IMG/VR virus record: IMGVR_UViG_3300035703_000274
Location: 1 to 33,888 of that record
Length of the DNA stretch: 33,888 nucleotides
Source of the DNA: a virus
Reading direction: 5' to 3' (one strand)
Shown here: piece after piece, positions 12,177 through 18,971 of the stretch
How the letters are laid out: every line of letters begins with the position of its first letter
How positions within the stretch are numbered: the stretch's first letter is position 1
Program-made: the position numbers and the translations under genes
The notes under the pieces: generated by a model
The model's database searches: none
Seen by the model: the letters and a program-made list of their open reading frames with translations, nothing else
Told to the model about the DNA's origin: nothing

Positions 12177-12559
12177 ACAAAGTGATTTTGAGCGGTCGCC
12201 TTGGCGCTGAACCAGAGCTGCGCGGTTCCGTCCTGAAGCTGCGTCTAGCCACATCGGAGCGCCGCAAAGACAAGGACGGCAATTGGAGCGACCATACTGA
12301 ATGGCACTCGGTCGTAGTCTTTGGCAAGCGAGCCGAGGCGCTGTCTAGGCTGCTCGGCAAGGGATCGCGAATTTTGGTTGAGGGAAAGCTGCGCACGTCG
12401 AGCTGGGAGAAGGACGGCCAAAAGCACTACAAAACCGAGGTCGCAGCTGATGACGTTGAGCTCCTCGATGGCAAGCGCGACGCCGGCAGCCCTCGAGTCG
12501 ATGCGCCAGCCCATGCGCAGCCACAGGTTGACTGGGACGCTGACGACATGCCATTCTAG
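12173..12559 (+). CDS. ssb: Single-stranded DNA-binding protein
   Basis: SSB coats single-stranded DNA and recruits partners through its C-terminal tip. The 128-residue protein has the OB-fold pattern: 'NKVILSGRLGAEPELR' at the start, 'TEWHSVVVFGKRAEAL', 'KGSRILVEGKLRTSSWEKDG' and 'YKTEVAADDVELL', then a short tail ending DADDMPF, the canonical acidic/hydrophobic tip. The start is GTG, sharing GTGA with the fusion-gene stop, so the two are coupled; a frame upstream of this was rejected because it lies inside the fusion gene. It is the last gene before a strong terminator. Confidence 0.93.
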   Translation: MNKVILSGRLGAEPELRGSVLKLRLATSERRKDKDGNWSDHTEWHSVVVFGKRAEALSRLLGKGSRILVEGKLRTSSWEKDGQKHYKTEVAADDVELLDGKRDAGSPRVDAPAHAQPQVDWDADDMPF

Positions 12560-12581
12560 CGGCGCATCTGGGACGCCTCGG

Positions 12582-12614
12582 ACCCGGCAGCATTTACGCT
12601 GTCGGGTTTTTTTT
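12582..12614 (+). terminator. Intrinsic terminator after ssb
   Basis: A ten-base-pair stem, ACCCGGCAGC / GCTGTCGGGT (one G-U pair), with a six-base loop ATTTAC is followed directly by an uninterrupted run of eight Ts (12607-12614, the first of them also the last stem base). It ends the rightward early operon 22 bases after the ssb stop. Confidence 0.92.
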
Positions 12615-12624
12615 CGTCGTGCGC

Positions 12625-12653
12625 TTGACAGTTTCATTAGCGGGCGCTAATAT
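12625..12653 (+). promoter_or_regulatory. Rightward promoter for second operon
   Basis: A perfect -35 TTGACA (12625-12630), 17-base spacer and TAATAT (12648-12653) directly follow the terminator. Seven bases separate the -10 from the ATG at 12661, so the mRNA should be leaderless. Terminator plus promoter make the downstream genes a separate transcription unit. Confidence 0.78.
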
Positions 12654-12660
12654 GTCTCTC

Positions 12661-12870
12661 ATGACGACGCCATCTGAGACGACCATCATCGCCACCATCA
12701 ACGATATCGCGTGGGACCTCGTGAATGAGTGCCCGCATGTTGCGTACGATGCCGCCGAAACGCTGAAGGCAAACGGTGTCGAGCCGACCTCGCAGCACGA
12801 GGCGTGGCTGATTGCCGCAGTAGTCTCTGAGTCGCTCGCGCGTATTGAAGCCATGCGGGTGACGCGATGA
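12661..12870 (+). CDS. Small hypothetical protein
   Basis: A 69-residue protein started at the ATG at 12661, which coincides with the predicted transcription start; an ATG at 12652 lies inside the promoter -10 and is excluded. The sequence is helical (TIIATINDIAWDLVNECPHV; EAWLIAAVVSESLARIEAM) with no known family. Its stop overlaps the next ATG by four bases. Confidence 0.62.
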   Translation: MTTPSETTIIATINDIAWDLVNECPHVAYDAAETLKANGVEPTSQHEAWLIAAVVSESLARIEAMRVTR

Positions 12871-13220
12871 GCCGACTGCATTGGGAACAGCGCCTCGCGC
12901 CGAAACAGCGGTACCAGGATGCGCCTCCGAGCCACTGCCGTGACGAGGCCGAGGTCACGCTCGACCTGTATGGCGACCCGCTTGAGCTCGAGCTCGCCTG
13001 CCTTGTCGAGTACGAGTCCGCCGAGCCTCGGTCGTGGGATAGCCCAGGCTACGACGGCGGTTATTATTTGGCCGACGTCTGGGCGTATCGCGAAAACCAC
13101 GGCTGGAAGCGCCTTGAGCTGCCAGACTGGGCCGAGAAACGCGTCTTAGGCGCCTGCGGCTACGGACCCGATCGTGGCGCTGAAGAGGCCTACGAACGCC
13201 GCCATGCCTGGCGTGATTGA
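12867..13220 (+). CDS. Hypothetical acidic protein
   Basis: A 117-residue protein coupled to the preceding gene by ATGA. It is acidic and aromatic-rich: 'AEVTLDLYGDPLELELACLV' suggests beta strands, and a Tyr/Gly/Asp-rich middle (SPGYDGGYYLADVW) precedes 'WKRLELPDWAEKRV'. No family is recognised; no signal peptide or membrane segment is visible. It overlaps the next gene by 17 bases. Confidence 0.65.
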   Translation: MSRLHWEQRLAPKQRYQDAPPSHCRDEAEVTLDLYGDPLELELACLVEYESAEPRSWDSPGYDGGYYLADVWAYRENHGWKRLELPDWAEKRVLGACGYGPDRGAEEAYERRHAWRD

Positions 13221-13767
13221 GCTAATGATCGCGTGGCTGCTCTCGCCGCTGCCGTGCCCCAGCGGCATGGTGCCGGCAGGAACCGCCGTCTGCATTGATG
13301 AGCTGCCGCTTGATCGCCTGGCGCTGTCGGCAACGCGTGAAGCGTACGTTGACCTTCGTGGGGCGACGTGGAACCTTGAGGAACTATGCGCCGCACAAGG
13401 GAAGCGCGTGTGCTCAGCGGCTGAATGGTCGGCGGCCTGCTACGGCACGCCGCTCGAAACGGCATGTCCGCCCATCGTCGACCAATACCGGCCACCTCGA
13501 TGGAACCTCGTCGCAGCTCGAGACAAGCGCGAGCTCGCACGCCTCGACCGGCGCAGCCACGCATCTGATTACCCGTCGTGCATTGGTCGCAGTGGAGCGC
13601 GCATGATGGGCACAATCGAAGAATGGGTGCGCACACCTCGAGGCTATGCGTTCTCGCGTCGTTTCTGGTCGCGCGACGGAACCTGCTCGCAATTCGTCAG
13701 CTCTCACGCGCCAGACTGGCACGACTACGCCACTGGCGGCCGATGCTGCCTCGATGTCGACCGATGA
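13204..13767 (+). CDS. Exported FGE/SUMF1-like cysteine-rich protein
   Basis: A 187-residue protein with features of the formylglycine-generating-enzyme (SUMF1/PvdO, C-type-lectin-like) fold: 'CPSGMVPAGTAVCIDELP' (18-35), 'YVDLRG' (48-53), 'LCAAQGKRVCSAAEWSAACY' (61-80), 'MGTIEEW' (135-141) and 'HDYATGGRCC' (173-182). These mirror 'A..C...GkRLcteaEWe.Ac', 'GNv.EW' and 'tGFRCC'. There are ten cysteines, and the N-terminus is hydrophobic (GVIELMIAWLLSPLP), suggesting export and disulfides, although no positive charge precedes the hydrophobic core. Enzyme activity cannot be claimed; such folds also serve as ligand-binding modules. The start ATG at 13204 overlaps the previous gene. Similar proteins are frequent in Myxococcota, so it may be host-derived. 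Confidence 0.65.
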   Translation: MPGVIELMIAWLLSPLPCPSGMVPAGTAVCIDELPLDRLALSATREAYVDLRGATWNLEELCAAQGKRVCSAAEWSAACYGTPLETACPPIVDQYRPPRWNLVAARDKRELARLDRRSHASDYPSCIGRSGARMMGTIEEWVRTPRGYAFSRRFWSRDGTCSQFVSSHAPDWHDYATGGRCCLDVDR

Positions 13768-13883
13768 ATTGCACCTGTCCTAGATGCACCGAGCGGCGTG
13801 AGTCGCTTGGCGAAACCGTACACCTTGCGTTCCTACTGGGAGTCACAAGCCTGCTTGTGCTCTGGCTACTAGGAGTTTTATGA
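13764..13883 (+). CDS. 39-residue zinc-knuckle and membrane-helix protein
   Basis: A tiny gene, coupled at both ends by ATGA overlaps. The N-terminus has three cysteines in CTCPRC arrangement, possibly a metal knuckle when dimerised; the rest is one membrane helix (VHLAFLLGVTSLLVLWLLGV). Short length, position before a cell-wall hydrolase and single membrane helix suggest a lysis or envelope accessory, but this is inference. Confidence 0.58.
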   Translation: MNCTCPRCTERRESLGETVHLAFLLGVTSLLVLWLLGVL

Positions 13884-14497
13884 CCACCGAAATTCTAATC
13901 ACCATTCTCATCATGCTTGCTCGAGTCGAACAGCCGCAGCTCGACGCGACTAAGAACGCTCGATACCTTGCCAGCATTCGCACCATGGCATCGGCCTATG
14001 TCGAGGTTGGCAACGAAGGTGCGCTTGTGTCGCCGTCTGCCGACGCTGCGCTGCTTGCTGCCATTGGATACGAGGAATCGCGCCATCGCACATACATCGA
14101 GGATGGCGATTGCGCCTATCCAATGAGCGGCGGCAAAGTGTGTGACTCAATTGGCCCCATGCAATTGAGCCGAGCCATTAACCGTTGGCCTGAGTTTCCA
14201 CAGTTTGCGCACGCAAAGCCAGAGCACATGCGCAGTGCATCAGATAGCGTCGCTATCGCGTACGATATCTTGGTCCACTACAAGCAAAAGTGCGGCAAAT
14301 CGCCTGCCGTCTGGCTGTCTGCGTATGCAATGGGACGATGCCCATCGCAGCCCATCAAGCTTGGCAAGCGTCGCGCTGCGCTCGCGTGGGCCATTGCGCA
14401 TGCCGCTGGCTTTGATGGCATGCCGCGCGTTATTGCGCCAGACGCTAAGACCAGGCGTAAGGTTGCTGCGCTAACGACGGACAAGGTCGAGGAATAG
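13880..14497 (+). CDS. Lytic transglycosylase-like protein with N-terminal anchor
   Basis: A 205-residue protein. Residues 3-15 (TEILITILIMLAR) form a short membrane anchor or signal. An SLT-like core follows: 'LLAAIGYEESRH' (58-69) with Glu66 in the catalytic ES motif position, then 'DSIGPMQLSRA' (89-99), matching the G-x-M-Q-L motif of lysozyme-like transglycosylases, and 'VWLSAYAMGRC' (144-154), like the 'l.aYN.G' motif. It would cleave peptidoglycan glycan strands in the periplasm. It ends tail to tail with the endolysin gene, with 27 bases of overlap. Confidence 0.72.
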   Translation: MTTEILITILIMLARVEQPQLDATKNARYLASIRTMASAYVEVGNEGALVSPSADAALLAAIGYEESRHRTYIEDGDCAYPMSGGKVCDSIGPMQLSRAINRWPEFPQFAHAKPEHMRSASDSVAIAYDILVHYKQKCGKSPAVWLSAYAMGRCPSQPIKLGKRRAALAWAIAHAAGFDGMPRVIAPDAKTRRKVAALTTDKVEE

Positions 14498-15733
14498 CTC
14501 CCACGGCCAGCGAGTGTCACCGACGCCGCCGGGGTCAATGTGCGTTGACTTTTTGAACGCCTCAGTGACGGCCGCGTGCGTCGTGATGCCGCGCCTGCCG
14601 GCTTTAAGGCCTGCCGCGTCAACGCGCTCCATCGGAATCGACCAGCGGTCGCAGATGTGTCGCGTCAACTCGGCGGCGCGCTCAAGCACATCATAGCCAT
14701 CGGCCTGGCCAAGACCCTTGCGCGACCACTCGGTCTTTGCAGCTTGGCCAACCATCTCAATCTGAATGCCGTGATGGTTCGCGCCTGGAGCAGCCCAGGC
14801 CACGGCCTCTTCAGGCACGCATCGAATGACCGTCTCAGGCCCGACAACGTAGTGAGCCGATGCCTGCGGAGCTCGCGAACCGGCAAACCATTGCGCCACA
14901 GCCTTTGCGGTACCGCTCTTAACTGGATTCTCAGTTGAGTGAAGCACAACCAGGTCCACCGTTGGCCTAACTACACGCGTGTAGTTCTTCGCCTCGATGT
15001 ACGGCATTTCAACGCGTGGCGGCTCGATGCGCGCCGTTTCGTATGCCTTCGATGCAGCCTCGGTCTTTGGCCCATGCACTCCGTCAACCGTCAGCGCATG
15101 GCCTCGAGCCACAAGATGCCGCTGCCACGCCTCTACGTCAGCGCCGCGCTCGCCTAGCGTCGTTCGCCTGGGTCCTGCGCCTTCGCTGTCGCGCACGACA
15201 TGCGTCGTGGTCGCGTAGTCCGTATGCGCCGAGCCCTTGTGCGCGTGCGACAAGCCTTGAATCTTCTTTCCCGTCTCCAGCCACCAGCCGTAGATGCCGC
15301 CTTCGGCCGTCCAATGCTTGCCGGCGTTCGATACAGGCTGACCGCTCCATGCCTTGGCCGCTAGACGGTCGGCCACTTCCTCGTCGTGCGACTCACACCA
15401 AGCTCTCGAGCGCATGTGCGCGTTTCGGTAGCTGTCGACGGCGGCTTGATTGCTCGCAACGACGCCACTGGCGCGGAGTTGGTCCGCTGTCGGCATGGTA
15501 ACCGGAGCAACGTACAGCGCGCGCGCATGAAGCTCATCCAGCTCGGTTGCAGTCGGCAGGCGCATGCCATGCGACAGCGCCCATTGCTCAGCCGTAACAG
15601 GCGATAGGCGAGCGTAGAGCCCAGTCGAGCGGTCAATGACTGGCATGCACGTAATCTGCGCGCCAGATGGCAACAGTAGCCATCCAGAGCTATGCAGCTC
15701 CACGTGCTCTGGCTTGCTGACGTAGGCGCTCAC
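14471..15733 (-). CDS. Endolysin: N-terminal module, PG-binding domain, Amidase_2
   Basis: A 420-residue endolysin with three parts. Residues about 40-182 form an N-terminal module with 'GMRLPTATELDELHARAL' (56-73) and 'GKHWTAEGGIYGWW' (138-151), 'HTDYATTTHVVRD' (170-182), a module I recall from some proteobacterial phage lysins but cannot assign. Residues about 192-232 match PG_binding_1 ('LGERGADVEAWQRHLVARG', 'VDGVHGPKT'). Residues 253-420 are an Amidase_2 (N-acetylmuramoyl-L-alanine amidase) domain with likely zinc ligands His265 (VVLHSTE), His386 (TTHAAVT) and the 'THIDPGG' end (397-403). It is the last gene of the lysis cassette, after holin and lipoprotein genes, and has no signal peptide. 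Confidence 0.88.
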   Translation of the reverse strand: MSAYVSKPEHVELHSSGWLLLPSGAQITCMPVIDRSTGLYARLSPVTAEQWALSHGMRLPTATELDELHARALYVAPVTMPTADQLRASGVVASNQAAVDSYRNAHMRSRAWCESHDEEVADRLAAKAWSGQPVSNAGKHWTAEGGIYGWWLETGKKIQGLSHAHKGSAHTDYATTTHVVRDSEGAGPRRTTLGERGADVEAWQRHLVARGHALTVDGVHGPKTEAASKAYETARIEPPRVEMPYIEAKNYTRVVRPTVDLVVLHSTENPVKSGTAKAVAQWFAGSRAPQASAHYVVGPETVIRCVPEEAVAWAAPGANHHGIQIEMVGQAAKTEWSRKGLGQADGYDVLERAAELTRHICDRWSIPMERVDAAGLKAGRRGITTHAAVTEAFKKSTHIDPGGVGDTRWPWELFLDLVRR

Positions 15734-16140
15734 AGCTTGGCCGCGACCTCATCGACGGTAGGCAGCGCGACCGGTTCAGGCATAGGTGCCGATGTCTCGC
15801 TGCCGCCAACGGCAGGCGCCGCATCGAGGACGTGGCCTTCCGCTAGCAGCTCGCGAAGCGCGCGGTAAGCCTCGAGCGCCTCCTTGCGAGCCGTCGCAGC
15901 GTCGCTTTCGCTTCCTGCCAGTGCGGCGCCCTTCATGGCAACGACGGCCAGGCGCGCTCGCTTCAGCGCCACTGCAAACGCCTGCTCGCGCTCCATCGAC
16001 GGATGGCGCTGGTGGTAGACGACGGACGCAGCCTCGGCAGCGTCGAGCACGCTACCAAGCCACGACGCGGCAGCGGCCACCTTCGCCAGCGGAAGGCAGC
16101 CGCATACGGACAGGATGAAGACCAGGCACAGCGCGCGCAT
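15730..16140 (-). CDS. Small lipoprotein of lysis cassette (possible spanin-like)
   Basis: A 136-residue protein with a short signal peptide 'MRALCLVFILSVCGC' and a lipobox-like VCGC, so lipid attachment at Cys15 is likely. The middle is helical and Ala-rich (AFAVALKRARLAVVAMKGAA) and the end is Pro-rich. It overlaps the endolysin start by four bases and the holin stop by one base. A spanin-like (outer-membrane lipoprotein) role is possible, but no inner-membrane partner is obvious nearby. Confidence 0.68.
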   Translation of the reverse strand: MRALCLVFILSVCGCLPLAKVAAAASWLGSVLDAAEAASVVYHQRHPSMEREQAFAVALKRARLAVVAMKGAALAGSESDAATARKEALEAYRALRELLAEGHVLDAAPAVGGSETSAPMPEPVALPTVDEVAAKL

Positions 16141-16400
16141 TATCCGTTGCGCCTCGTCAGTAGCGCGGCAGCGCCGAGGACCAGCGCCATGACGGCAGAC
16201 GACGGCGGAGGCGCCACGGACTCGCCGGCGGACTTGCCCTTGGCGCCTTTCGCAGCCTCGCCTCGCTTGGCCACATGCGCGCCAACGAGCGGGCCAACGA
16301 TGAGAAGGAACATTTCAGGCGTCACGACCTTAAGCGCCGTCAAAACGGTTGCCGCAGCCAAAACGCCAAGGTCTAAAGCCACTTCCTGCCAGGTCTTCAT
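16140..16400 (-). CDS. Putative holin
   Basis: An 86-residue membrane protein. Hydrophobic stretches lie at about 10-27 (DLGVLAAATVLTALKVV), 29-44 (EMFLLIVGPLVGAHV) and 68-82 (AVMALVLGAAALL), with a charged Lys-rich segment between the second and third (KRGEAAKGAKGKS). The size, two or three membrane segments and position ahead of lipoprotein and endolysin fit a holin. It is the first gene of the lysis cassette and has its own promoter six bases before the ATG. Confidence 0.7.
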   Translation of the reverse strand: MKTWQEVALDLGVLAAATVLTALKVVTPEMFLLIVGPLVGAHVAKRGEAAKGAKGKSAGESVAPPPSSAVMALVLGAAALLTRRNG

Positions 16401-16406
16401 ACTCTA

Positions 16407-16415
16407 ATTATACCA
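16407..16415 (-). promoter_or_regulatory. Extended -10 promoter of lysis cassette
   Basis: The minus strand reads TGGTATAAT: a perfect TATAAT (16407-16412) with an extended TG-N (16413-16415). The -35 is poor, as is usual for extended -10 promoters. Six bases separate the -10 from the holin ATG at 16400, again predicting a leaderless mRNA. Such a TATAAT is rare by chance in this GC-rich sequence. Confidence 0.75.
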
Positions 16416-16442
16416 AGCCGATTTGCGACTTTGCACGAACGG

Positions 16443-16718
16443 TCAGACGATTTGACCTGAACCAATGCGCTTCTCAAGCAGCTCGTACGCGGCCTGTTTG
16501 ACTGCCTCGTAAGTGTCGCCGCTTGCGTCTACCTCTGCGTATTCATCCTGCGAGAACGAATGCACGCCGCCGCTGACAGGCTCGATTGCGCCGTTTGATT
16601 CTGGCCCGCTGACGTAGTGAACGACGATTGAAAACGAAGGCTCAAGGTTGATCGACAGCGCAACAATCTTGGCCGCATCAATGGAGACGGTTTCGGGTGC
16701 GTCAAAAACAAGAGGCAT
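16443..16718 (-). CDS. Small hypothetical virion-associated protein
   Basis: A 91-residue protein from the ATG at 16718, ten bases after the fibre-like gene upstream. It is beta-rich with a hydrophobic opening (MPLVFDAPETVSIDAAKIVA) and a C-terminal helix (TYEAVKQAAYELLEKRIGSG). The type 'strand-rich body with helical tail' occurs in small tail-tip proteins, but no family is recognised. The longer frame upstream to 16874 overlaps the neighbour and was not used. Confidence 0.6.
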   Translation of the reverse strand: MPLVFDAPETVSIDAAKIVALSINLEPSFSIVVHYVSGPESNGAIEPVSGGVHSFSQDEYAEVDASGDTYEAVKQAAYELLEKRIGSGQIV

Positions 16719-16728
16719 GGCTGTCCTA

Positions 16729-17418
16729 TCAGGTGTTGTTGATGACAGACTGGAAGCTGACAGTGCAGGCCCAGTTGATCGTGACAAGGTTGACACCGGT
16801 AACCATGACACGAAACGAGTTTCCAGTTGTGTCGATGGTGACGGCGTAACCCGCTGGCAAAACGTCAGTGCCAACAGTTTGAAGCGAGCCAGCTACGACA
16901 GCAGCTGCGCCGCCAGCTTGGCGCGTCACCAGTGCGCGACGAACAGCAATCACGCGGTCAGCGCCGCCAGTGTCGCGAGCAGTGACGTATGCTTCGACCC
17001 AGGTGCCGCTATTGTCGACGAGTGCCGCGCTCGTATAGCAAGCTGTGGCCGCATTCGTCGTCGTTTGAACAGCGCCCGTCTCGCGAGCTGACTGCGAACC
17101 AGCAAACGCGGCGTGCGTCTTGACGTACTCGCGGCCGAGCCATGCGCTGTGCCATCGAACGGCCGACAAGCCGAGTTGATAGCTGGCGTTGTTATCGCCA
17201 CCTGGCAGAACGTTGACGAGAAATTCAAAGTTCGTGATCGTGCCGTTTGGCACGAAAAGCCAATTGCTAGAGCTTGCGGCGTATGTGCGCCAGCCAGTTG
17301 TGCCGAGCCCAGCGTAGACGTAAAGCGGGATGGTTCCCCTGCATACGAATTGCGCAAGCGAAGTCAGGTCAGACGCGCCGTTTCTAGCGTTAGCAACGCT
17401 GATTTCTGATTGCCCCAT
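16729..17418 (-). CDS. Tail fibre/tip-like structural protein
   Basis: A 229-residue protein started at the ATG at 17418. It is rich in Thr, Ser, Gly, Ala and Val with alternating strands (IPLYVYAGLGTTGWRTYAAS; GTWVEAYVTARDTGG; TVGTDVLPAGYAVTIDTTGN), as in fibre or spike-tip proteins. The opening 'MGQSEISVANAR' resembles that of the gene at 17856-18515 ('MGTSEASVDQFR'), suggesting a shared attachment peptide. It probably takes part in host recognition or adhesion; the receptor is unknown. Confidence 0.6.
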   Translation of the reverse strand: MGQSEISVANARNGASDLTSLAQFVCRGTIPLYVYAGLGTTGWRTYAASSSNWLFVPNGTITNFEFLVNVLPGGDNNASYQLGLSAVRWHSAWLGREYVKTHAAFAGSQSARETGAVQTTTNAATACYTSAALVDNSGTWVEAYVTARDTGGADRVIAVRRALVTRQAGGAAAVVAGSLQTVGTDVLPAGYAVTIDTTGNSFRVMVTGVNLVTINWACTVSFQSVINNT

Positions 17419-17419
17419 G

Positions 17420-17866
17420 TCACAAGTCTCCCTGAAACATGAACAGGTCAGCAACAGCGGCTAGCTCTGATTCGGTCAACGCTTGACCGGCAAGACGCTT
17501 TGCCCTTGCCGAGTCAATAGTAGCTTGATTCTGCGCCAGAATCTCAGCGGACCGTTGCCGCCTGGCTTCATCCTCGCGAATAGCTGTCGAACCGTCGTGG
17601 TTCGCAACCGTAGTCGCAACCGATGCTCGCTGAGTGGCGCTCAGTTGACCATCAAAGAACATGCGCAGAATGACCTGGTTAGGCCACTTGACCTCTTCGT
17701 CTGCGGTCTTTTCTGCAAGTGTAGGCCACTCGACTTTGCACGAAACTCCCAGGCTTAGGGCGTTGATTTGCTCATGCAACAAAGGCGCAAATGCCATGAC
17801 GGGGCATGGTCCACGGTACACATCCTTGTCGCCCTCTACGTCCCAAGTGTGCATGTCATGCCCCAT
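17420..17866 (-). CDS. Hypothetical protein between fibre-like genes
   Basis: A 148-residue protein. The ATG overlaps the previous stop (11 bases), and its end lies one base before the next ATG. It starts 'MGHDMHTWDVEGDKDVYRGP' and has a helical, Ala/Gln/Arg-rich second half (DEARRQRSAEILAQNQ; RAKRLAGQALTESELAAVAD). Small proteins downstream of fibre genes are often fibre assembly chaperones, but no such family is recognised here. Confidence 0.6.
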   Translation of the reverse strand: MGHDMHTWDVEGDKDVYRGPCPVMAFAPLLHEQINALSLGVSCKVEWPTLAEKTADEEVKWPNQVILRMFFDGQLSATQRASVATTVANHDGSTAIREDEARRQRSAEILAQNQATIDSARAKRLAGQALTESELAAVADLFMFQGDL

Positions 17867-18515
17867 ATTCGATTACAATCAAACCGCTAGCTGCGACGCC
17901 GCCAAAGTATGTAACGGGTCCTGTGTACCCGTTGATGTACAGCGTGCCGGCAATAGACGGACCAGCGCGAAGCTTAATTGTTGTCGCAACGGCAGCGGTT
18001 GACGGAATGACTTGAACCATGGTGTTAAACCCGCCTTGGTTTGCCGACTGCGATGCCGTCTGCGCACCGAAAGAATCGACCGTACTATCACGGAACAGTG
18101 CCAACGCAACGCTAGAGCTGACGGTAGGAGAACGCGCTCCAACGGTTGCAATGACGAGCAGGTTTGACGTCGCGCTTTGCGGCGTAATCGTCACCGAGTA
18201 GATTTCGGTACCCTCAGTATTCTGAGGAATCGTGCCGTCAACCGGAAGAATATTAGTCACGGTCTGACGAACACCGGAAAAACTCGACACCGCCTGACGC
18301 ACGCCATCTGGAGCGCCAACCGGAGCCCATACTGGAGCCAGGCCTGGACCCTGGCTTGTCAGAACGTTACCGGCTCCACCTTCATTCGCGTTGATTGCCA
18401 TGGACGCGCAAACAAGTTGCAGCGCATTCGTAGCTTCAAGGCTGACAGTTGGCCCTTTAAGGACCGCAACATTCGAGTCGCGGAATTGGTCTACGCTAGC
18501 TTCTGACGTTCCCAT
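17856..18515 (-). CDS. Tail fibre/receptor-binding-like protein
   Basis: A 219-residue, beta-rich protein. The N-terminus holds 'MGTSEASVDQFRDSNVAVLK', and a Gly-rich link 'NEGGAGNVLTSQGPGLAPVW' is typical of phage fibre repeats ('G.vL.S.G.G.aP.W'). The C-terminal half (SVTITPQSATSNLLVIATVG; VALALFRDSTVDSF; IKLRAGPSIAGTLYINGYTG; LIVIEYGA) closely resembles the C-terminal tip domains of many phage tail-fibre proteins ('s.LlI.a.v......v..alFrd......a.......I.EI'). It is likely a receptor-binding or capsid-fibre tip. Confidence 0.72.
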   Translation of the reverse strand: MGTSEASVDQFRDSNVAVLKGPTVSLEATNALQLVCASMAINANEGGAGNVLTSQGPGLAPVWAPVGAPDGVRQAVSSFSGVRQTVTNILPVDGTIPQNTEGTEIYSVTITPQSATSNLLVIATVGARSPTVSSSVALALFRDSTVDSFGAQTASQSANQGGFNTMVQVIPSTAAVATTIKLRAGPSIAGTLYINGYTGPVTYFGGVAASGLIVIEYGA

Positions 18516-18521
18516 GTTGCC

Positions 18522-18956
18522 TCAGCTTGGAATCGTGGAAGTGTAGACCCAGACGTCAAACGCGCCTGCTGTCAGTGTGTTTGAGTTGACGTTGATTCCA
18601 AACGTCATGTTGACGTTTTGCGCGGTAAGGAACGATTCTTTCCACAAGCCAAAAGCATCTTGGCTGATCGTAGCGCCAACGTTCATCAGCGAAAACGCCT
18701 GCGTGTACTTCGCGTTGTTGCCGCTCAGGCCGATGGAAACCGTGGCATTTGTGATGCCTGGCGCTGCAAAAGCCACCTGAGGTTTCATGATGATGGCGTG
18801 GATGACTTGGTTTGGCTGAACCGCAAAGAGGGTTCGCGTGACGGTAAGACCGCCCACGTTGAAATCTGTGTAACTAAGGCTGTACTTCGTCCACACGATG
18901 TCCTCACCGAATAGGAAGTTGTGGGGCGTTACAAGGTCGATGCTAATGCCGATCAT
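18522..18956 (-). CDS. Beta-rich structural protein
   Basis: A 144-residue protein from the ATG at 18956, which has a strong GGGGG site; a TTG at 18971 is less likely. It is strand-rich throughout (LSYTDFNVGGLTVTRTLFAV; ITNATVSIGLSGNNA; VNMTFGINVNSNTLTAG) and ends 'FDVWVYTSTIPS'. Composition and position among fibre-like genes suggest a virion tip or decoration component. No family recognised. Confidence 0.65.
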   Translation of the reverse strand: MIGISIDLVTPHNFLFGEDIVWTKYSLSYTDFNVGGLTVTRTLFAVQPNQVIHAIIMKPQVAFAAPGITNATVSIGLSGNNAKYTQAFSLMNVGATISQDAFGLWKESFLTAQNVNMTFGINVNSNTLTAGAFDVWVYTSTIPS

Positions 18957-18971
18957 CGCGCCCCCTAACAA

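Noticed and set aside
11595-12254. Minus-strand open frame of 219 codons opposite the nuclease-annealase and ssb genes
   Set aside because: It overlaps two confidently identified plus-strand genes and has random-looking composition.
13204-13767. FGE-like fold as the variable protein of a diversity-generating retroelement
   Set aside because: No reverse transcriptase and no template/variable repeat pair were seen in the window.
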